Positions 47,869-56,942 are shown, counted from the first letter of the stretch. The stretch: 64,000 bases of DNA from Paenibacillus hamazuiensis (GCF_023276405.1 NZ_JALRMO010000001.1:3100001-3164000), one strand, 5' to 3'. Numbers and translations: made by a program. Notes: generated by a model not told the origin, from the letters alone.

Positions 47869-48042
47869 TTACTTGTTAATGATTTCTCTGCCTTTGTAAG
47901 ATCCGCATGTTTTGCAAACGCGGTGCGCGAGCTTCAGCTCTCCGCATTGATCGCATTTCACCATGCCCGGAACTTCCAATTTAAAGTGAGTACGGCGCTT
48001 ATCGCGACGAGTTTTAGACGTTCTTCTCTGAGGTACTGCCAT
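47869..48042 (-). CDS. rpmF: 50S ribosomal protein L32
   Basis: 57 residues from ATG 48042 with AAGGAGGTGGG upstream. [20 protein letters not shown] and the zinc-binding pairs CDQC/CKTC mark the zinc-containing (C+) form of L32. It is co-transcribed after yceD. Confidence 0.97.
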   Translation of the reverse strand: MAVPQRRTSKTRRDKRRTHFKLEVPGMVKCDQCGELKLAHRVCKTCGSYKGREIINK

Positions 48043-48071
48043 ATTCCCACCTCCTTCAACAAAGTAAGGCC

Positions 48072-48581
48072 TTAATCCTTGAAAAAATCCGCCAGCCCGG
48101 CCAAGCGGGGATCGATTTTTTCCTGTTTGCAGCCGCACGGCGACTCGTTGCGGTTCGTGCCGCAGACGGGGCACAGCCCCTTGCAATCTTCATCGCAGAG
48201 CGGAACGTAAGGGAGCGAAAGCAGCATGCTCTCCAGCACGAAAGGCTTCAGATCGACTTTGTCTTCCGTCACGTAGATCGTTTCGTCGTCTTCGTCTTCT
48301 TCCTGCTCGCCCGCGTCTGTTTTGGCAAACGTTTCATCGAACGGGATCTGCAGATGCTCATGCAGGTGTTTGAGGCACCTGGAGCAGGGCACTTCCACAT
48401 CCATCGTCAGCGTTCCGTGCACATGAACCGCGCCGGATTCATAAGTTGCCTGCAGATCAGCCTTGAGCGGACTTGCGCCGAGCAAGTCTCTCCGGTCCCC
48501 CAAAATGCCGTTCAAATTGAATTGCTCCGTCAGACGTTCGGTGTTGCCTTTCTTCGCCAACTCTTTTATATTGATCAGCAT
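48072..48581 (-). CDS. YceD family (DUF177) protein
   Basis: 169 residues. DUF177 core: [20 protein letters not shown], an acidic loop [10 protein letters not shown], then [25 protein letters not shown]-type Cys cluster (CDEDC, CPVCG, CGC). Members pair with rpmF across bacteria and affect 23S rRNA maturation in plants and E. coli; the exact role is unsettled. Strong promoter upstream. Confidence 0.93.
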   Translation of the reverse strand: MLINIKELAKKGNTERLTEQFNLNGILGDRRDLLGASPLKADLQATYESGAVHVHGTLTMDVEVPCSRCLKHLHEHLQIPFDETFAKTDAGEQEEDEDDETIYVTEDKVDLKPFVLESMLLSLPYVPLCDEDCKGLCPVCGTNRNESPCGCKQEKIDPRLAGLADFFKD

Positions 48582-48609
48582 GCGGTATCACCCCAAACAA
48601 ACAAAAATT

Positions 48610-48639
48610 ATTATATCGATATTTCCTTCGGTTTGTCAA
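48610..48639 (-). promoter_or_regulatory. Sigma-A promoter of yceD-rpmF
   Basis: Minus-strand TTGACA (48634-48639) and TATAAT (48610-48615), both perfect, 18 bases apart. It lies about 30 bases before the yceD start. Confidence 0.88.
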
Positions 48640-48757
48640 CATTTTGCTGTTTAAAAGCGAAATGCATGCGGACGGGCCTTACGTCCGTTTATCGATTCTT
48701 GCGGGTGAAGCGGGATCGGTCCTTGCCGCCGATCTGTCGCCGGCACGCTTCTTCCTG

Positions 48758-48763
48758 TATAAT
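48758..48763 (+). promoter_or_regulatory. Putative -10 box for tmcAL
   Basis: TATAAT on the plus strand 80 bases upstream of the tmcAL start, with only a poor TGTCGC at -35. It divides the divergent yceD and tmcAL transcription units. Confidence 0.4.
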
Positions 48764-48842
48764 TGGTTAAAACCACGCTTTTTATTTTTTGCTGCCCGCC
48801 AGTTTCAAAAGGGAATCTATCATTTCTTTCCGGAGGCTCACT

Positions 48843-50090
48843 ATGAAAACGGTCGGCCTGATCGTCGAGTACAATCCTTTACATAACGGTCATATGTTCC
48901 ATTTCCGCGAATCGAAGCGGGTGGCGGAGGCGGATGCCGCCATCTGCGTGATGAGCGGCCATTTCCTGCAGCGCGGCGAGCCTGCGGTCGTAAATAAGTG
49001 GGCGCGCGCCGAAATGGCGCTGCATATGGGCGCCGACGTCGTGCTCGAGCTGCCCGTCGCCTTCGCCCCGCAGCCGGCGGAATGGTTCGCGTACGGCGCC
49101 GTGTCGGCGCTCGAGGCGACCGGCGTCGTGGACAGCCTCATCTTCGGCAGCGAAAGCGGCAGCCTCGCGTGGCTGGACGCGCTCGCCGCGCAGATGGCCG
49201 ACGAAAGCGGCGGCTTCCGGGCGCTGCTGCGCGAGCGGCTGAAAAGCGGCGCACCGTACCCCGCCGCTTACAGCGAAGCGGTCGCCCGCCATGTCGGCGG
49301 CGTCGACGCGGAAGAGCTGGCGAAGCCGAACAATACGCTCGGCCTGCATTATTTGATCGCGCTGCGCCGGCTGCACAGCGGCATCCGCCCGTTTACGATT
49401 GCCCGGCAGAAAGCGGGCTACAACCAGGCGCACATCGACGACGAGCATATCGCGAGTGCGACGGCCATCCGCCGCCTGCTCTTCGAGGAGCGGCGGCTTG
49501 AGGCGGTGCGGCCGTATGTGCCGCAGGCCACGTACGACGTCCTGCGGCGCGAGTGGGAGGCCGGACGCGCGCCGCTGTCGTGGGACAGCTTCGCGAAGCC
49601 GCTGCTTCACGCGCTGCTCAGCCGCTCCGCCGCCGAGCTGGCCGAGCTGTGCGAGGTCGGCGAAGGGCTCGAGCATCGCATCAAGACGGCGCTGCCGCGC
49701 CTCGCGCCGGACGAGCCGCTCCCGGTCGAGCAGCTGCTCGGCGAGCTTAAGACGAAGCGCTACACGCGCACGAAGCTGCAGCGGATGCTGCTGCGCATTT
49801 TGCTCGGCCACCGCAAGCGGCAGCTGACCCCCGAGCTGCTGCGGCAGGGCGTGCCGTACCTGCGCGTGCTCGGCTTCAGCGAGAAAGGCCGGGAGCTGCT
49901 CAAAACGATGAAAAAAACGGCCAAAGTCCCGGTGCTGACGAAGGTAACCTCCGCCTCTCTCGCTCCCGGCAACCAAATCTTGCTGCAAATGGATATCGAT
50001 GCGACGTCGGTGTACGCCCTCGGGTATCCGAACGCCACCTCGCATGATTTGTTCCGCGATTATTACGAACCGCCGGTTCGGCTGGATTAA
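48843..50090 (+). CDS. tmcAL: tRNA(Met) cytidine acetate ligase TmcAL (YlbM)
   Basis: 415 residues from ATG 48843 behind CGGAGGC. Nucleotidyltransferase motif HNGH at residues 14-17 and conserved VVNKWARAEMALHMGADVVL. It forms N4-acetylcytidine at the wobble base of elongator tRNA(Met) using acetate and ATP. The central part (about 49000-49850) is extremely GC-rich, which opens long false frames on other strands. Its stop codon overlaps the convergent ylbL stop. Confidence 0.93.
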   Translation: MKTVGLIVEYNPLHNGHMFHFRESKRVAEADAAICVMSGHFLQRGEPAVVNKWARAEMALHMGADVVLELPVAFAPQPAEWFAYGAVSALEATGVVDSLIFGSESGSLAWLDALAAQMADESGGFRALLRERLKSGAPYPAAYSEAVARHVGGVDAEELAKPNNTLGLHYLIALRRLHSGIRPFTIARQKAGYNQAHIDDEHIASATAIRRLLFEERRLEAVRPYVPQATYDVLRREWEAGRAPLSWDSFAKPLLHALLSRSAAELAELCEVGEGLEHRIKTALPRLAPDEPLPVEQLLGELKTKRYTRTKLQRMLLRILLGHRKRQLTPELLRQGVPYLRVLGFSEKGRELLKTMKKTAKVPVLTKVTSASLAPGNQILLQMDIDATSVYALGYPNATSHDLFRDYYEPPVRLD

Positions 50091-51196
50091 ATCTTCGGCG
50101 GCAGCTGCTCCAGGTACTTCAGCGCATCGTCCAGCGTCGCCACCGGAACGATCTTCATCTTGGAATGAATCTCCTCCGCCCGTTTGTTGGCGTCGGAATA
50201 GTTTTTGGCCGGCGGCGACGTCGTAGCCGTTTCCGGCGTTTCATCCCGGGGCGCAAAAAAGATTTCCGCCCCCTCCTTGTCCGCGGCGATCACTTTATGC
50301 TGGATGCCCCCGATCGAGCCGACCTTCCCGTTCGGATCGATCGTGCCGGTTCCGGCGATGCGGTAGCCCTTGGTCAAGTCGCCGGGCGTCAGCTGGTTGT
50401 AAATTTCCAGCGAAAACATAAGCCCGGCCGAAGGGCCGCCGATTTCCCCCGCCTGGATCGTCACCTGCTTGTCTTCCTGCTCTGCGAGAATCGACTGCAC
50501 GTTGGCCGGCACGACGCCGAGCCCCGCCCGCTCCTCCTTGGAAATGACGTTGCCCTTCTCGTCCTTGTCCGGCGGCAGAGCGGTGAGTGTCAAATTGGCC
50601 GTCTTCTCTTCGTCTTTCCTTTTGTAAGTGAGCACCACGGTGTTCCCGGCTTTCTTCGTTTGCAAAACACGATTGAGCTCCACGGTCGTCCGGACCGGGC
50701 TGTCGTTCACCTTGACGATGTAATCTCCCGCCTGAAGCACTTTTGCCGCCGGATAGTCCGGCAGCGTCCGCAGCACCATTACACCGTCATTATGAATGTT
50801 GAACGGAATTTTCAAATGCCGGTAAGCGGCTTGAATCGCATCCATCTGCGACGTCTGCATCACCACTTCCTGCCGGGTCGAATATTCCTGCTCGTTTTCG
50901 CCGTTTCTGAAAACCGCCGACTTCGCGTAAATTTCCCGGTACGGATTCAGCAGCGCCGCGGCATAATTGAATACGCTGGCATCGCTGACGCGCACCGTCG
51001 TCAGCATGAAGCTGCCCTTTTCCTCGGGATCCGCCGCTTTCACATGCACCATCGGCTTGATCACGTCTGCCGTTCCGGGGGAAAACACGAAATACGGCAG
51101 CGGCATAAAAAACACCAAGTAGAGCACACCGAGCCCTATGAACACGGATGTAAAGATGCGGGATTTGCTCTTTGCGATCAAAGGACGGCGTTCCAT
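50087..51196 (-). CDS. PDZ-domain Lon-type serine protease (YlbL/SepM family)
   Basis: 369 residues. One N-terminal membrane anchor (about 13-33), a PDZ domain (about 115-205: GDYIVKVNDSPVRTTVELNR), then a Lon-like protease domain with Ser256 in GEIGGPSAG and Lys301 in IGGIQHKVIAA. The catalytic part faces outside. SepM processes competence pheromone in streptococci; B. subtilis YlbL has been linked to degradation of a DNA-damage checkpoint inhibitor. Substrate here unknown. Confidence 0.92.
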   Translation of the reverse strand: MERRPLIAKSKSRIFTSVFIGLGVLYLVFFMPLPYFVFSPGTADVIKPMVHVKAADPEEKGSFMLTTVRVSDASVFNYAAALLNPYREIYAKSAVFRNGENEQEYSTRQEVVMQTSQMDAIQAAYRHLKIPFNIHNDGVMVLRTLPDYPAAKVLQAGDYIVKVNDSPVRTTVELNRVLQTKKAGNTVVLTYKRKDEEKTANLTLTALPPDKDEKGNVISKEERAGLGVVPANVQSILAEQEDKQVTIQAGEIGGPSAGLMFSLEIYNQLTPGDLTKGYRIAGTGTIDPNGKVGSIGGIQHKVIAADKEGAEIFFAPRDETPETATTSPPAKNYSDANKRAEEIHSKMKIVPVATLDDALKYLEQLPPKI

Positions 51197-51380
51197 CGCG
51201 CTGCTGCGCCCCTCTCCTTATATTGAATCTGTTGAATCTCGCCTCTCCGGCGCGCTTTTCGTCAATGCTTTGCTTTCCGTTCTGCCGGCACTTCCATAGA
51301 ATATGCGCAAAGGGCTTGGTCTAAAGAACCGTTTCGCCGCGTAAACATGTACCATTCGAATTCCGTTTGGGGGGATTGGC

Positions 51381-52673
51381 ATGAATGCACGGAAGCCGGC
51401 GTCCGCCCGCCCGCAAACCACGGTCGTTTTAGGCATGCTGGCGCTTATGTTCGTCGTGTTTATCATATTGTTTCCCGATAAAGCGTTTCAAGCTTCGCTG
51501 CAAGGCTTAAACGTCTGGTGGAAGCTCGTATTTCCGGCGCTGCTTCCCTTTTTCATTTTGACCGAAATCATGGCCGGCATGGGCGTCATACATGGTATCG
51601 GCAAGCTGCTGGAGCCGCTGATGCGAAGAATGTTCGGCTTGCCGGGGGCCGGGGGCTGGCCGCTTGCCGTCGGCTGGATCGCCGGTTTTCCCGGCGGAGC
51701 CGCGGCGACTCAAACGATTGCGGCGGACAAGCTGGTGCGGCCGCATGAAGCCGACAAGCTGCTCGCGCTTTCGCATACGTGCAGCCCGATATTTTTAATG
51801 ACCGTCGTGGGCGTCGGCTTTTTGCAAAACCCCCGGCTTGGGCTGGTGCTTGCCGTCATCCACTATGCTTCCGCCGCCGTGCTTGCGCTGATCGCTGCGC
51901 GATTCCGTTCGGCTGCGGGAGCCGTGGATACCGCGGCAGACGAACCCCGCTCCCCCTGGCTGGAGCATCCCGATCCCGGCGCCGGCCTGCTTGCCAAAGC
52001 GATGTTCGCCATCAAGCTGGCGCAGCGAAACGACGGACGCACCTTCGGCAAGCTGCTCGGCGACTCCGTCGTTTCCGCGGTGCAAAACCTGATGGCGATC
52101 GGCGGTTATATGATGATGTTTTCCGTTTTGATCGCCGTTATCCATTTAAGCGGCCTGATCGAATGGATCAGCCGCCTGTCCGGCGCAATTGGCATTTCCC
52201 CGGAAGCTGCGTATCAGCTGCTGACGCTCATCCTGCCAGCTCTGACGGAAGTCCACCTCGGCGCCTTCGCGATCAGCCAATCGGATGCGCTGCCGCCGAT
52301 ATGGCAGGCCGCCCTGTTGAGCGCGGGGCTCGCTTGGGGCGGCTCCTCCGCCCATCTTCAGATAAAAAGCCTGACGGCCGGCATCGGTATCCGCTTCGCC
52401 CGTTTTATCGGGCTGCGCGCGCTTCATGCGCTGCTCGCTTTCATAACGACCTTGATCGCCTGGACTCCGCTTAACCGTTATTTCGTAGGTGCCGAGCCGA
52501 GCTTTTTTTCGCTGACCGGCGGCGCCGGAATCGATTCCGGCACCCATGCGCTGAAAAACGGGCTGTGGTTTCTCATCAGCCCGATGATGCTGCAGCTCGC
52601 CGTTATATTGCTGTTCCTGCTTGTCCTGTCGATCGGCATATCGTTTATTTGGCGCAACCGCCAGGGCGAATAA
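51381..52673 (+). CDS. ylbJ: Sporulation integral membrane protein YlbJ
   Basis: 430 residues with about eight hydrophobic segments and two nucleoside-transporter gate-like motifs (LLPFFILTEIMAGMGVIHGI; GWIAGFPGGAAATQTIAADK). YlbJ is a sigma-E-dependent protein needed for heat-resistant spores. The ATG at 51381 follows TTTGGGGGGAT. It is convergent with coaD. Confidence 0.93.
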   Translation: MNARKPASARPQTTVVLGMLALMFVVFIILFPDKAFQASLQGLNVWWKLVFPALLPFFILTEIMAGMGVIHGIGKLLEPLMRRMFGLPGAGGWPLAVGWIAGFPGGAAATQTIAADKLVRPHEADKLLALSHTCSPIFLMTVVGVGFLQNPRLGLVLAVIHYASAAVLALIAARFRSAAGAVDTAADEPRSPWLEHPDPGAGLLAKAMFAIKLAQRNDGRTFGKLLGDSVVSAVQNLMAIGGYMMMFSVLIAVIHLSGLIEWISRLSGAIGISPEAAYQLLTLILPALTEVHLGAFAISQSDALPPIWQAALLSAGLAWGGSSAHLQIKSLTAGIGIRFARFIGLRALHALLAFITTLIAWTPLNRYFVGAEPSFFSLTGGAGIDSGTHALKNGLWFLISPMMLQLAVILLFLLVLSIGISFIWRNRQGE

Positions 52674-52685
52674 ACTCGTGTGCCG

Positions 52686-53761
<1,076 letters not shown>

Positions 53762-53895
53762 GCCTTGTTTCCGCCCTTTTTGCTAAGTTTTGGTGCTGCA
53801 GTATTGCTATCGTACCATAATAAGGTATGATTTCTCAAAAAAAAGTTTGGATGCCGATGTATATTTTCCCTGGATCGTGTGCATCATGATAGTAT

Positions 53896-53912
53896 CGACA
53901 TAAAATATGTCG
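53896..53912. promoter_or_regulatory. Perfect 17-bp palindrome, possible operator
   Basis: CGACATA-AAA-TATGTCG, seven-base arms without mismatch, in non-coding DNA between rsmD and hicB. It is the size and shape of a dimeric repressor site. No recognised regulator consensus fits. Confidence 0.45.
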
Positions 53913-53919
53913 TAGACAA

Positions 53920-54055
53920 CCGCGGAGAAGACTTACGTTCCCCATAAGCTCTTCGTCCGGTTTCTCCTCTCCCATGAAGGGGCTCCGAAAGGAGCCCCGA
54001 AATATTATCTGTTATGCAGAACCCGCGAAGCCTTGTGCCGCGCGGTTTTTTGTTG
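53920..54055 (+). ncRNA. Possible small structured RNA
   Basis: Non-coding stretch with a perfect 8-bp GGGGCTCC-GAAA-GGAGCCCC hairpin (53979-53998, GNRA loop), then a second hairpin CCGCG/CGCGG (54023-54045) followed by TTTTTTG, a rho-independent terminator on the plus strand. No upstream protein gene needs this terminator. The 5' end is not defined; the palindrome at 53896-53912 could sit at its promoter. Confidence 0.35.
54023..54052 (+). terminator. Plus-strand terminator with no known upstream gene
   Basis: 5-bp GC stem CCGCG/CGCGG with a 13-base loop, followed by TTTTTTG. It supports a short plus-strand transcript from 53762-54020. Confidence 0.5.
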
Positions 54056-54211
54056 TTTCTCGAACAAAGTTATTAAGTTTTGAAAAGCTCATTTCTGTTG
54101 ACGAATTTAGTGCGTCATCTCTCGACGTGCTGCGTTTTTGCAACCCGACTTTTTTGTTTTTGTCTCCACCTTCTCAAACGCGTTGATCTTTGCACAAATT
54201 TCACGCAACCA

Positions 54212-54241
54212 TTGATAGGGGTAATCTACACGCATTACAAT
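54212..54241 (+). promoter_or_regulatory. Promoter of the hicB pseudogene
   Basis: TTGATA (54212-54217) and TACAAT (54236-54241) with 18 bases between, followed by AAGGAGTG (54251-54258). The gene's promoter and ribosome-binding site appear intact although the coding frame is broken. Confidence 0.65.
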
Positions 54242-54267
54242 AAATACAGAAAGGAGTGTAATATAGA

Positions 54268-54668
54268 TTGGATCGATATGTTTATCCCGCGCTGTTCGAG
54301 ACAGAGGAAGGCGTCGAAGGGTACACTGTTTCATTTCCAGATATCCGCGGTTGTCATACGGAGATACCTTAGAAGAAGCCTTGTCGAATGCAAAAGAAGC
54401 TCTGGCATTGCACCTGTACAGCATGGAAGAAGATGGCGAAGAGATACCCGCCCCTTCCGATCCCGGCAAACTAGAGCCGGTCGAGGGCGGTTTCTATACG
54501 CTTATCGAAGTTCGCACCGGGCTAATCCGCGACAAGCAGCTCAACAGATCTGTCACGAAGAATGTTACTCTTCCTCGGTGGCTTGAGCTTGAAGCCACCA
54601 AAGCCGGGCTCAATTACTCTCAGATCCTTCAAACACGCATTGAAAGAGGAATTAGGGATTGTCAATAA
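54268..54668 (+). pseudogene. hicB: HicB-family antitoxin, frameshifted, no HicA partner
   Basis: Start TTG 54268 reads DRYVYPALFETEEGVEGYTV, then SFPDIRGCHT, and ends at a TAG at 54370. The family continuation YGDTLEEALSNAKEALALHL and the C-terminal ribbon-helix-helix (TLPRWLELEATKAGLNYSQI) lie in another frame from 54351 to 54668. Restoring CATA in the junction (CATACGGA to CATACATACGGA) would rejoin both, so loss of one 4-base repeat unit is likely. HicB normally neutralises the RNase HicA; no hicA-like frame is nearby. The C-terminal part might still be made from TTG 54351, but without a ribosome-binding site. Confidence 0.8.
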
Positions 54669-54737
54669 AAAGTAATGGATACTAACAATCCGCCGTTTGC
54701 TGTTGATCGAGGGATCTTTATGTCATGAAGTTTGATT

Positions 54738-54766
54738 TTGACAAGCGGCCCGACACAGGATAGACT
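54738..54766 (+). promoter_or_regulatory. Promoter of the 33-residue membrane peptide
   Basis: TTGACA (54738-54743) and TAGACT (54761-54766) with 17 bases between. It is placed about 37 bases before the start of the small reading frame at 54804. Confidence 0.65.
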
Positions 54767-54803
54767 CTTACAACTAGTTTTATTCCAGATAAGGAGGCCC
54801 CTC

Positions 54804-54905
54804 ATGCTCTATTTGAAAATAAAGCCGTTAATTAAACTTATCGTTACCTGCCTTACCGCCTGGGGGCTTTATACAATTACACAATTTATTTATAAGTTAC
54901 TTTAA
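54804..54905 (+). CDS. 33-residue membrane peptide, function unknown
   Basis: ATG 54804 follows an ideal AAGGAGG at six bases, and a sigma-A-like promoter lies upstream. The peptide begins MLYLKIKPLIKL, continues with one hydrophobic helix (IVTCLTAWGLYTITQFIY) and ends KLL. Positive charges flank the helix on both sides. It could be a small regulatory membrane protein or a type I toxin-like peptide; neither is shown. It is short enough for gene finders to miss. It converges with the LexA-box gene at 54926. Confidence 0.6.
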   Translation: MLYLKIKPLIKLIVTCLTAWGLYTITQFIYKLL

Positions 54906-54925
54906 GTTTCTTTGGCTGATCAGCG

Positions 54926-55348
54926 TCAATGCACAACCCCGGCCGCCGAGTCGGCCCCGAGCTCGGGCAAATATTTTCCGATCACGCTTGAAATATTAAT
55001 CCCCAGATACAAGCTCATGCGAATCTCGACTTCATCCCGCGCGGTTTGCGCGGGGAAGCATACTTTGCCTTCGTAGCCGCGGCAGTTATAGGCCGCCTCC
55101 ACCCCATCCCTGCTTACTTTTTCACCGTATACTTTCACGGCACGTCGGCGCATGCCGCGCTGAACCTCGCCCAGTTCATACGAAACCCGGTCCATCGCCG
55201 CCGTCATGGCGGAAACGATCGGACCCGGCGTCTTAAACACTTGCTCCGACTTGCGGATGTCCCGTTCGAAAACCATCAAAACGACCGTCAAAAAAATAGT
55301 TTCTTTAATTAATCGCATGTCCTCCGATGTGGGCATCGGCGCGTCCAT
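54926..55348 (-). CDS. Uncharacterised protein behind a LexA-box promoter (paralogue of 60783-61181)
   Basis: 140 residues from ATG 55348 (GAGGTG six bases upstream). I do not recognise a named family. Predicted mostly helical: RLIKETIFLTVVLMVFERDI, then DRVSYELGEVQRGMRRRAVK, a YNCRGYEGK stretch, and EVEIRMSLYLGINIS. It aligns along its length with the second gene of the LexA-box operon at 60783-61181; shared positions include RLI, ERD, MR, VY, (R/K)GY and YLGI. Its -10 box (55386-55391) is directly followed by a LexA-type box (55371-55384). It is divergent from a DNA ligase. A DNA-damage response role is inferred. Confidence 0.72.
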   Translation of the reverse strand: MDAPMPTSEDMRLIKETIFLTVVLMVFERDIRKSEQVFKTPGPIVSAMTAAMDRVSYELGEVQRGMRRRAVKVYGEKVSRDGVEAAYNCRGYEGKVCFPAQTARDEVEIRMSLYLGINISSVIGKYLPELGADSAAGVVH

Positions 55349-55370
55349 AGCGAACACCTCGCTTTTATAC

Positions 55371-55391
55371 GAACATATATTCGTATTATAT
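55371..55391 (-). promoter_or_regulatory. LexA-type box and -10 element before the 54926 gene
   Basis: CGAACATATATTCG (55371-55384) fits the Gram-positive LexA/DinR box (CGAAC-N4-GTTCG) with one substitution. It adjoins TATAAT (55386-55391, minus strand). Upstream is TTGTTCGGTAT, also present in the promoter at 61437-61466. Confidence 0.65.
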
Positions 55392-55524
55392 ACCGAACAA
55401 GTACCTTTCATGCAAGAGGGGCTTTAAAAAAATCGTGAGGAACCCTCCGATCTTATAACGGTTTGCTCATATTTTACCGGCGGCTGACAAATGCTATGGC
55501 CAACACTGTTAACGAGGTGAGCGG

Positions 55525-56472
55525 ATGGAGCCCATCCTCCCTTTCGAACCGGTTCGCAGCGAACATATCCCTACCGGAGATAACTGGATCTACGAGATCA
55601 AGTGGGACGGAGTCCGCATTCTGACGTACTTTGACGGAACAAACTGCCGGCTGTTTAACCGCAAGGCAAACGACCGCACGCTGCACTATCCGGAAATTCG
55701 CGACGTCTCCGCTTATACCCGGGCCCATTCGTTTATTTTGGACGGGGAAGTGGTGGCGCTTGCGGCGGACGGCAAGCCGTCCTTCCACGAGGTGATGCGG
55801 CGCGACGGATTGCGGAGAATGGACCGGGTCGAGCAGGTGCAACGAACCGTCCCGATCTATTACATGGTATTCGATATCCTTTTCTTGAACGGAAACTGGA
55901 TTCATCAGCAGCCATTGGAGCATCGCCGAAACGTGCTGCACAACGTCGTCAAACCGCGGGAACACGTACAAACCGTCGCTTCTCATGAAGATGGGGACGC
56001 TCTGTTTCGGCTGATGCGGCAGCAGGGAATGGAAGGCATCGTTTGCAAACGGCTGGACAGCACCTATGCGATCGGCGGCAAAGACCATCGATGGGTAAAA
56101 GTGAAAAACTACGGGGATATCATTGCCGCGATCGGAGGTTTTACGCTGAGCGGCGGGATCGTGAATGCCGTTTTGCTCGGCCTTTTCGATTCGCAGGGCC
56201 GCTTCTGGTATATCGGGCACACCGGAACGGGGAGGCTGAGCAAAGCCGACTGGCGCGAGCTGACGGATAAGCTGAAGCCCCACATCGTAAACGACCGGCC
56301 GTTTGTCAACAAGCCGGATCGCCATAACGACGCCATTTGGGTGCGCCCCGCCATTACGGTCAAAGTGATGTACACGGAATGGCGCCTGCATGAAGGACGG
56401 TCGCTCCGGCAGCCCAGCATCCAGGCTTTTACCCATATCCCGGCGGGAGAATGCGTTTTTCCCCAGCCTTAG
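55525..56472 (+). CDS. ATP-dependent DNA ligase (LigD ligase-domain type)
   Basis: 315 residues. Motif I EIKWDGVR with adenylated Lys26, motif III FILDGEVVAL, motif IV EGIVCKR and motif V WVKVKN make up the nucleotidyltransferase domain. The OB-fold domain follows (about 200-315, VLLGLFDSQGRFWYIGHTGT). There is no polymerase or nuclease domain, and no Ku gene is in the window. Probably an accessory repair ligase beside the main NAD-dependent LigA. The ATG at 55525 has GAGGTGAGC upstream. It is divergent from the LexA-box gene at 54926. Confidence 0.92.
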   Translation: MEPILPFEPVRSEHIPTGDNWIYEIKWDGVRILTYFDGTNCRLFNRKANDRTLHYPEIRDVSAYTRAHSFILDGEVVALAADGKPSFHEVMRRDGLRRMDRVEQVQRTVPIYYMVFDILFLNGNWIHQQPLEHRRNVLHNVVKPREHVQTVASHEDGDALFRLMRQQGMEGIVCKRLDSTYAIGGKDHRWVKVKNYGDIIAAIGGFTLSGGIVNAVLLGLFDSQGRFWYIGHTGTGRLSKADWRELTDKLKPHIVNDRPFVNKPDRHNDAIWVRPAITVKVMYTEWRLHEGRSLRQPSIQAFTHIPAGECVFPQP

Positions 56473-56521
56473 CTAGGCTACCATGCCCATTCCCGCGAAT
56501 CCCCCGACCCGCAGCTCAGGT

Positions 56522-56548
56522 AAAAAGGAACCGCCTTTCGGCGGCTCC
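56522..56548 (-). terminator. Terminator of sda
   Basis: 9-bp stem (56527-56548, one mismatch, loop about four bases), followed on the minus strand by TTTTT. It lies about 70 bases after the sda stop. A wider TCAG/CTGA and CCCGA/TCGGG pairing encloses it and may serve the ligase gene in the other direction. Confidence 0.65.
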
Positions 56549-56620
56549 CCTGAATCGGGTGAAGGGGCAGGTACCCGTCCGCCTTACCGATTTTTAGTTA
56601 TATGCCCTTAAAACGGCGGC

Positions 56621-56782
56621 TCAGGATCGCTCCCGTGCCTCACCGTTTTCCGGACCAAGCTCGAACATAAGTTTCCTAAGCGACAGTTCCTTTTTCAACA
56701 ACTCGATAAATTCTGCGTCCAATCTTAATTCACAAGCTTTTTTATAAGCATCCATTAAATGATCGTCACTTATTGGCAGCAA
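56621..56782 (-). CDS. sda: Sporulation checkpoint inhibitor Sda
   Basis: 53 residues from TTG 56782, with AAAGGAG nine bases upstream. The core ISDDHLMDAYKKACELRLDA, EFIELLKKELSLRKL follows the helical-hairpin pattern of B. subtilis Sda ([20 protein letters not shown]...). Sda binds histidine kinases KinA/KinB and blocks the phosphorelay when replication or DNA is damaged. The C-terminal extension (MFELGPENGEARERS) is longer than in Bacillus. Its position in a DNA-repair neighbourhood fits the checkpoint role. Confidence 0.83.
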   Translation of the reverse strand: MLPISDDHLMDAYKKACELRLDAEFIELLKKELSLRKLMFELGPENGEARERS

Positions 56783-56881
56783 TGATAACTACTCCTTTGC
56801 AGCGAACGGCATCCTGCCCCCTCACCTACGTTTCATTATGAAGATCGAAGCATGTGTGTTCCAGCATATTCCAAATGGCAC

Positions 56882-56912
56882 AAAAAAATTAAGCCCCTGA
56901 AGTTCAGGGACT
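56882..56912 (-). terminator. Terminator of the DUF350 / ATP-grasp cassette
   Basis: Short stem around CCCTGAA-C-TTCAGGG (56892-56912), followed on the minus strand by AATTTTTTTG. It lies 30 bases after the DUF350 stop. Confidence 0.65.
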
Positions 56913-56942
56913 CTGCATTTGATATCAGGCTCACATCCACGG

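Noticed and set aside
48879-50045. A 388-codon open frame on the minus strand opposite tmcAL
   Set aside because: It arises in a stretch of extreme GC where stop codons are rare. The plus-strand frame has the HNGH motif and a ribosome-binding site.
53979-53998. The GGGGCTCC-GAAA-GGAGCCCC hairpin as a terminator
   Set aside because: Neither strand has a T-run after it. The following CCGCG/CGCGG hairpin with TTTTTT is the better terminator.
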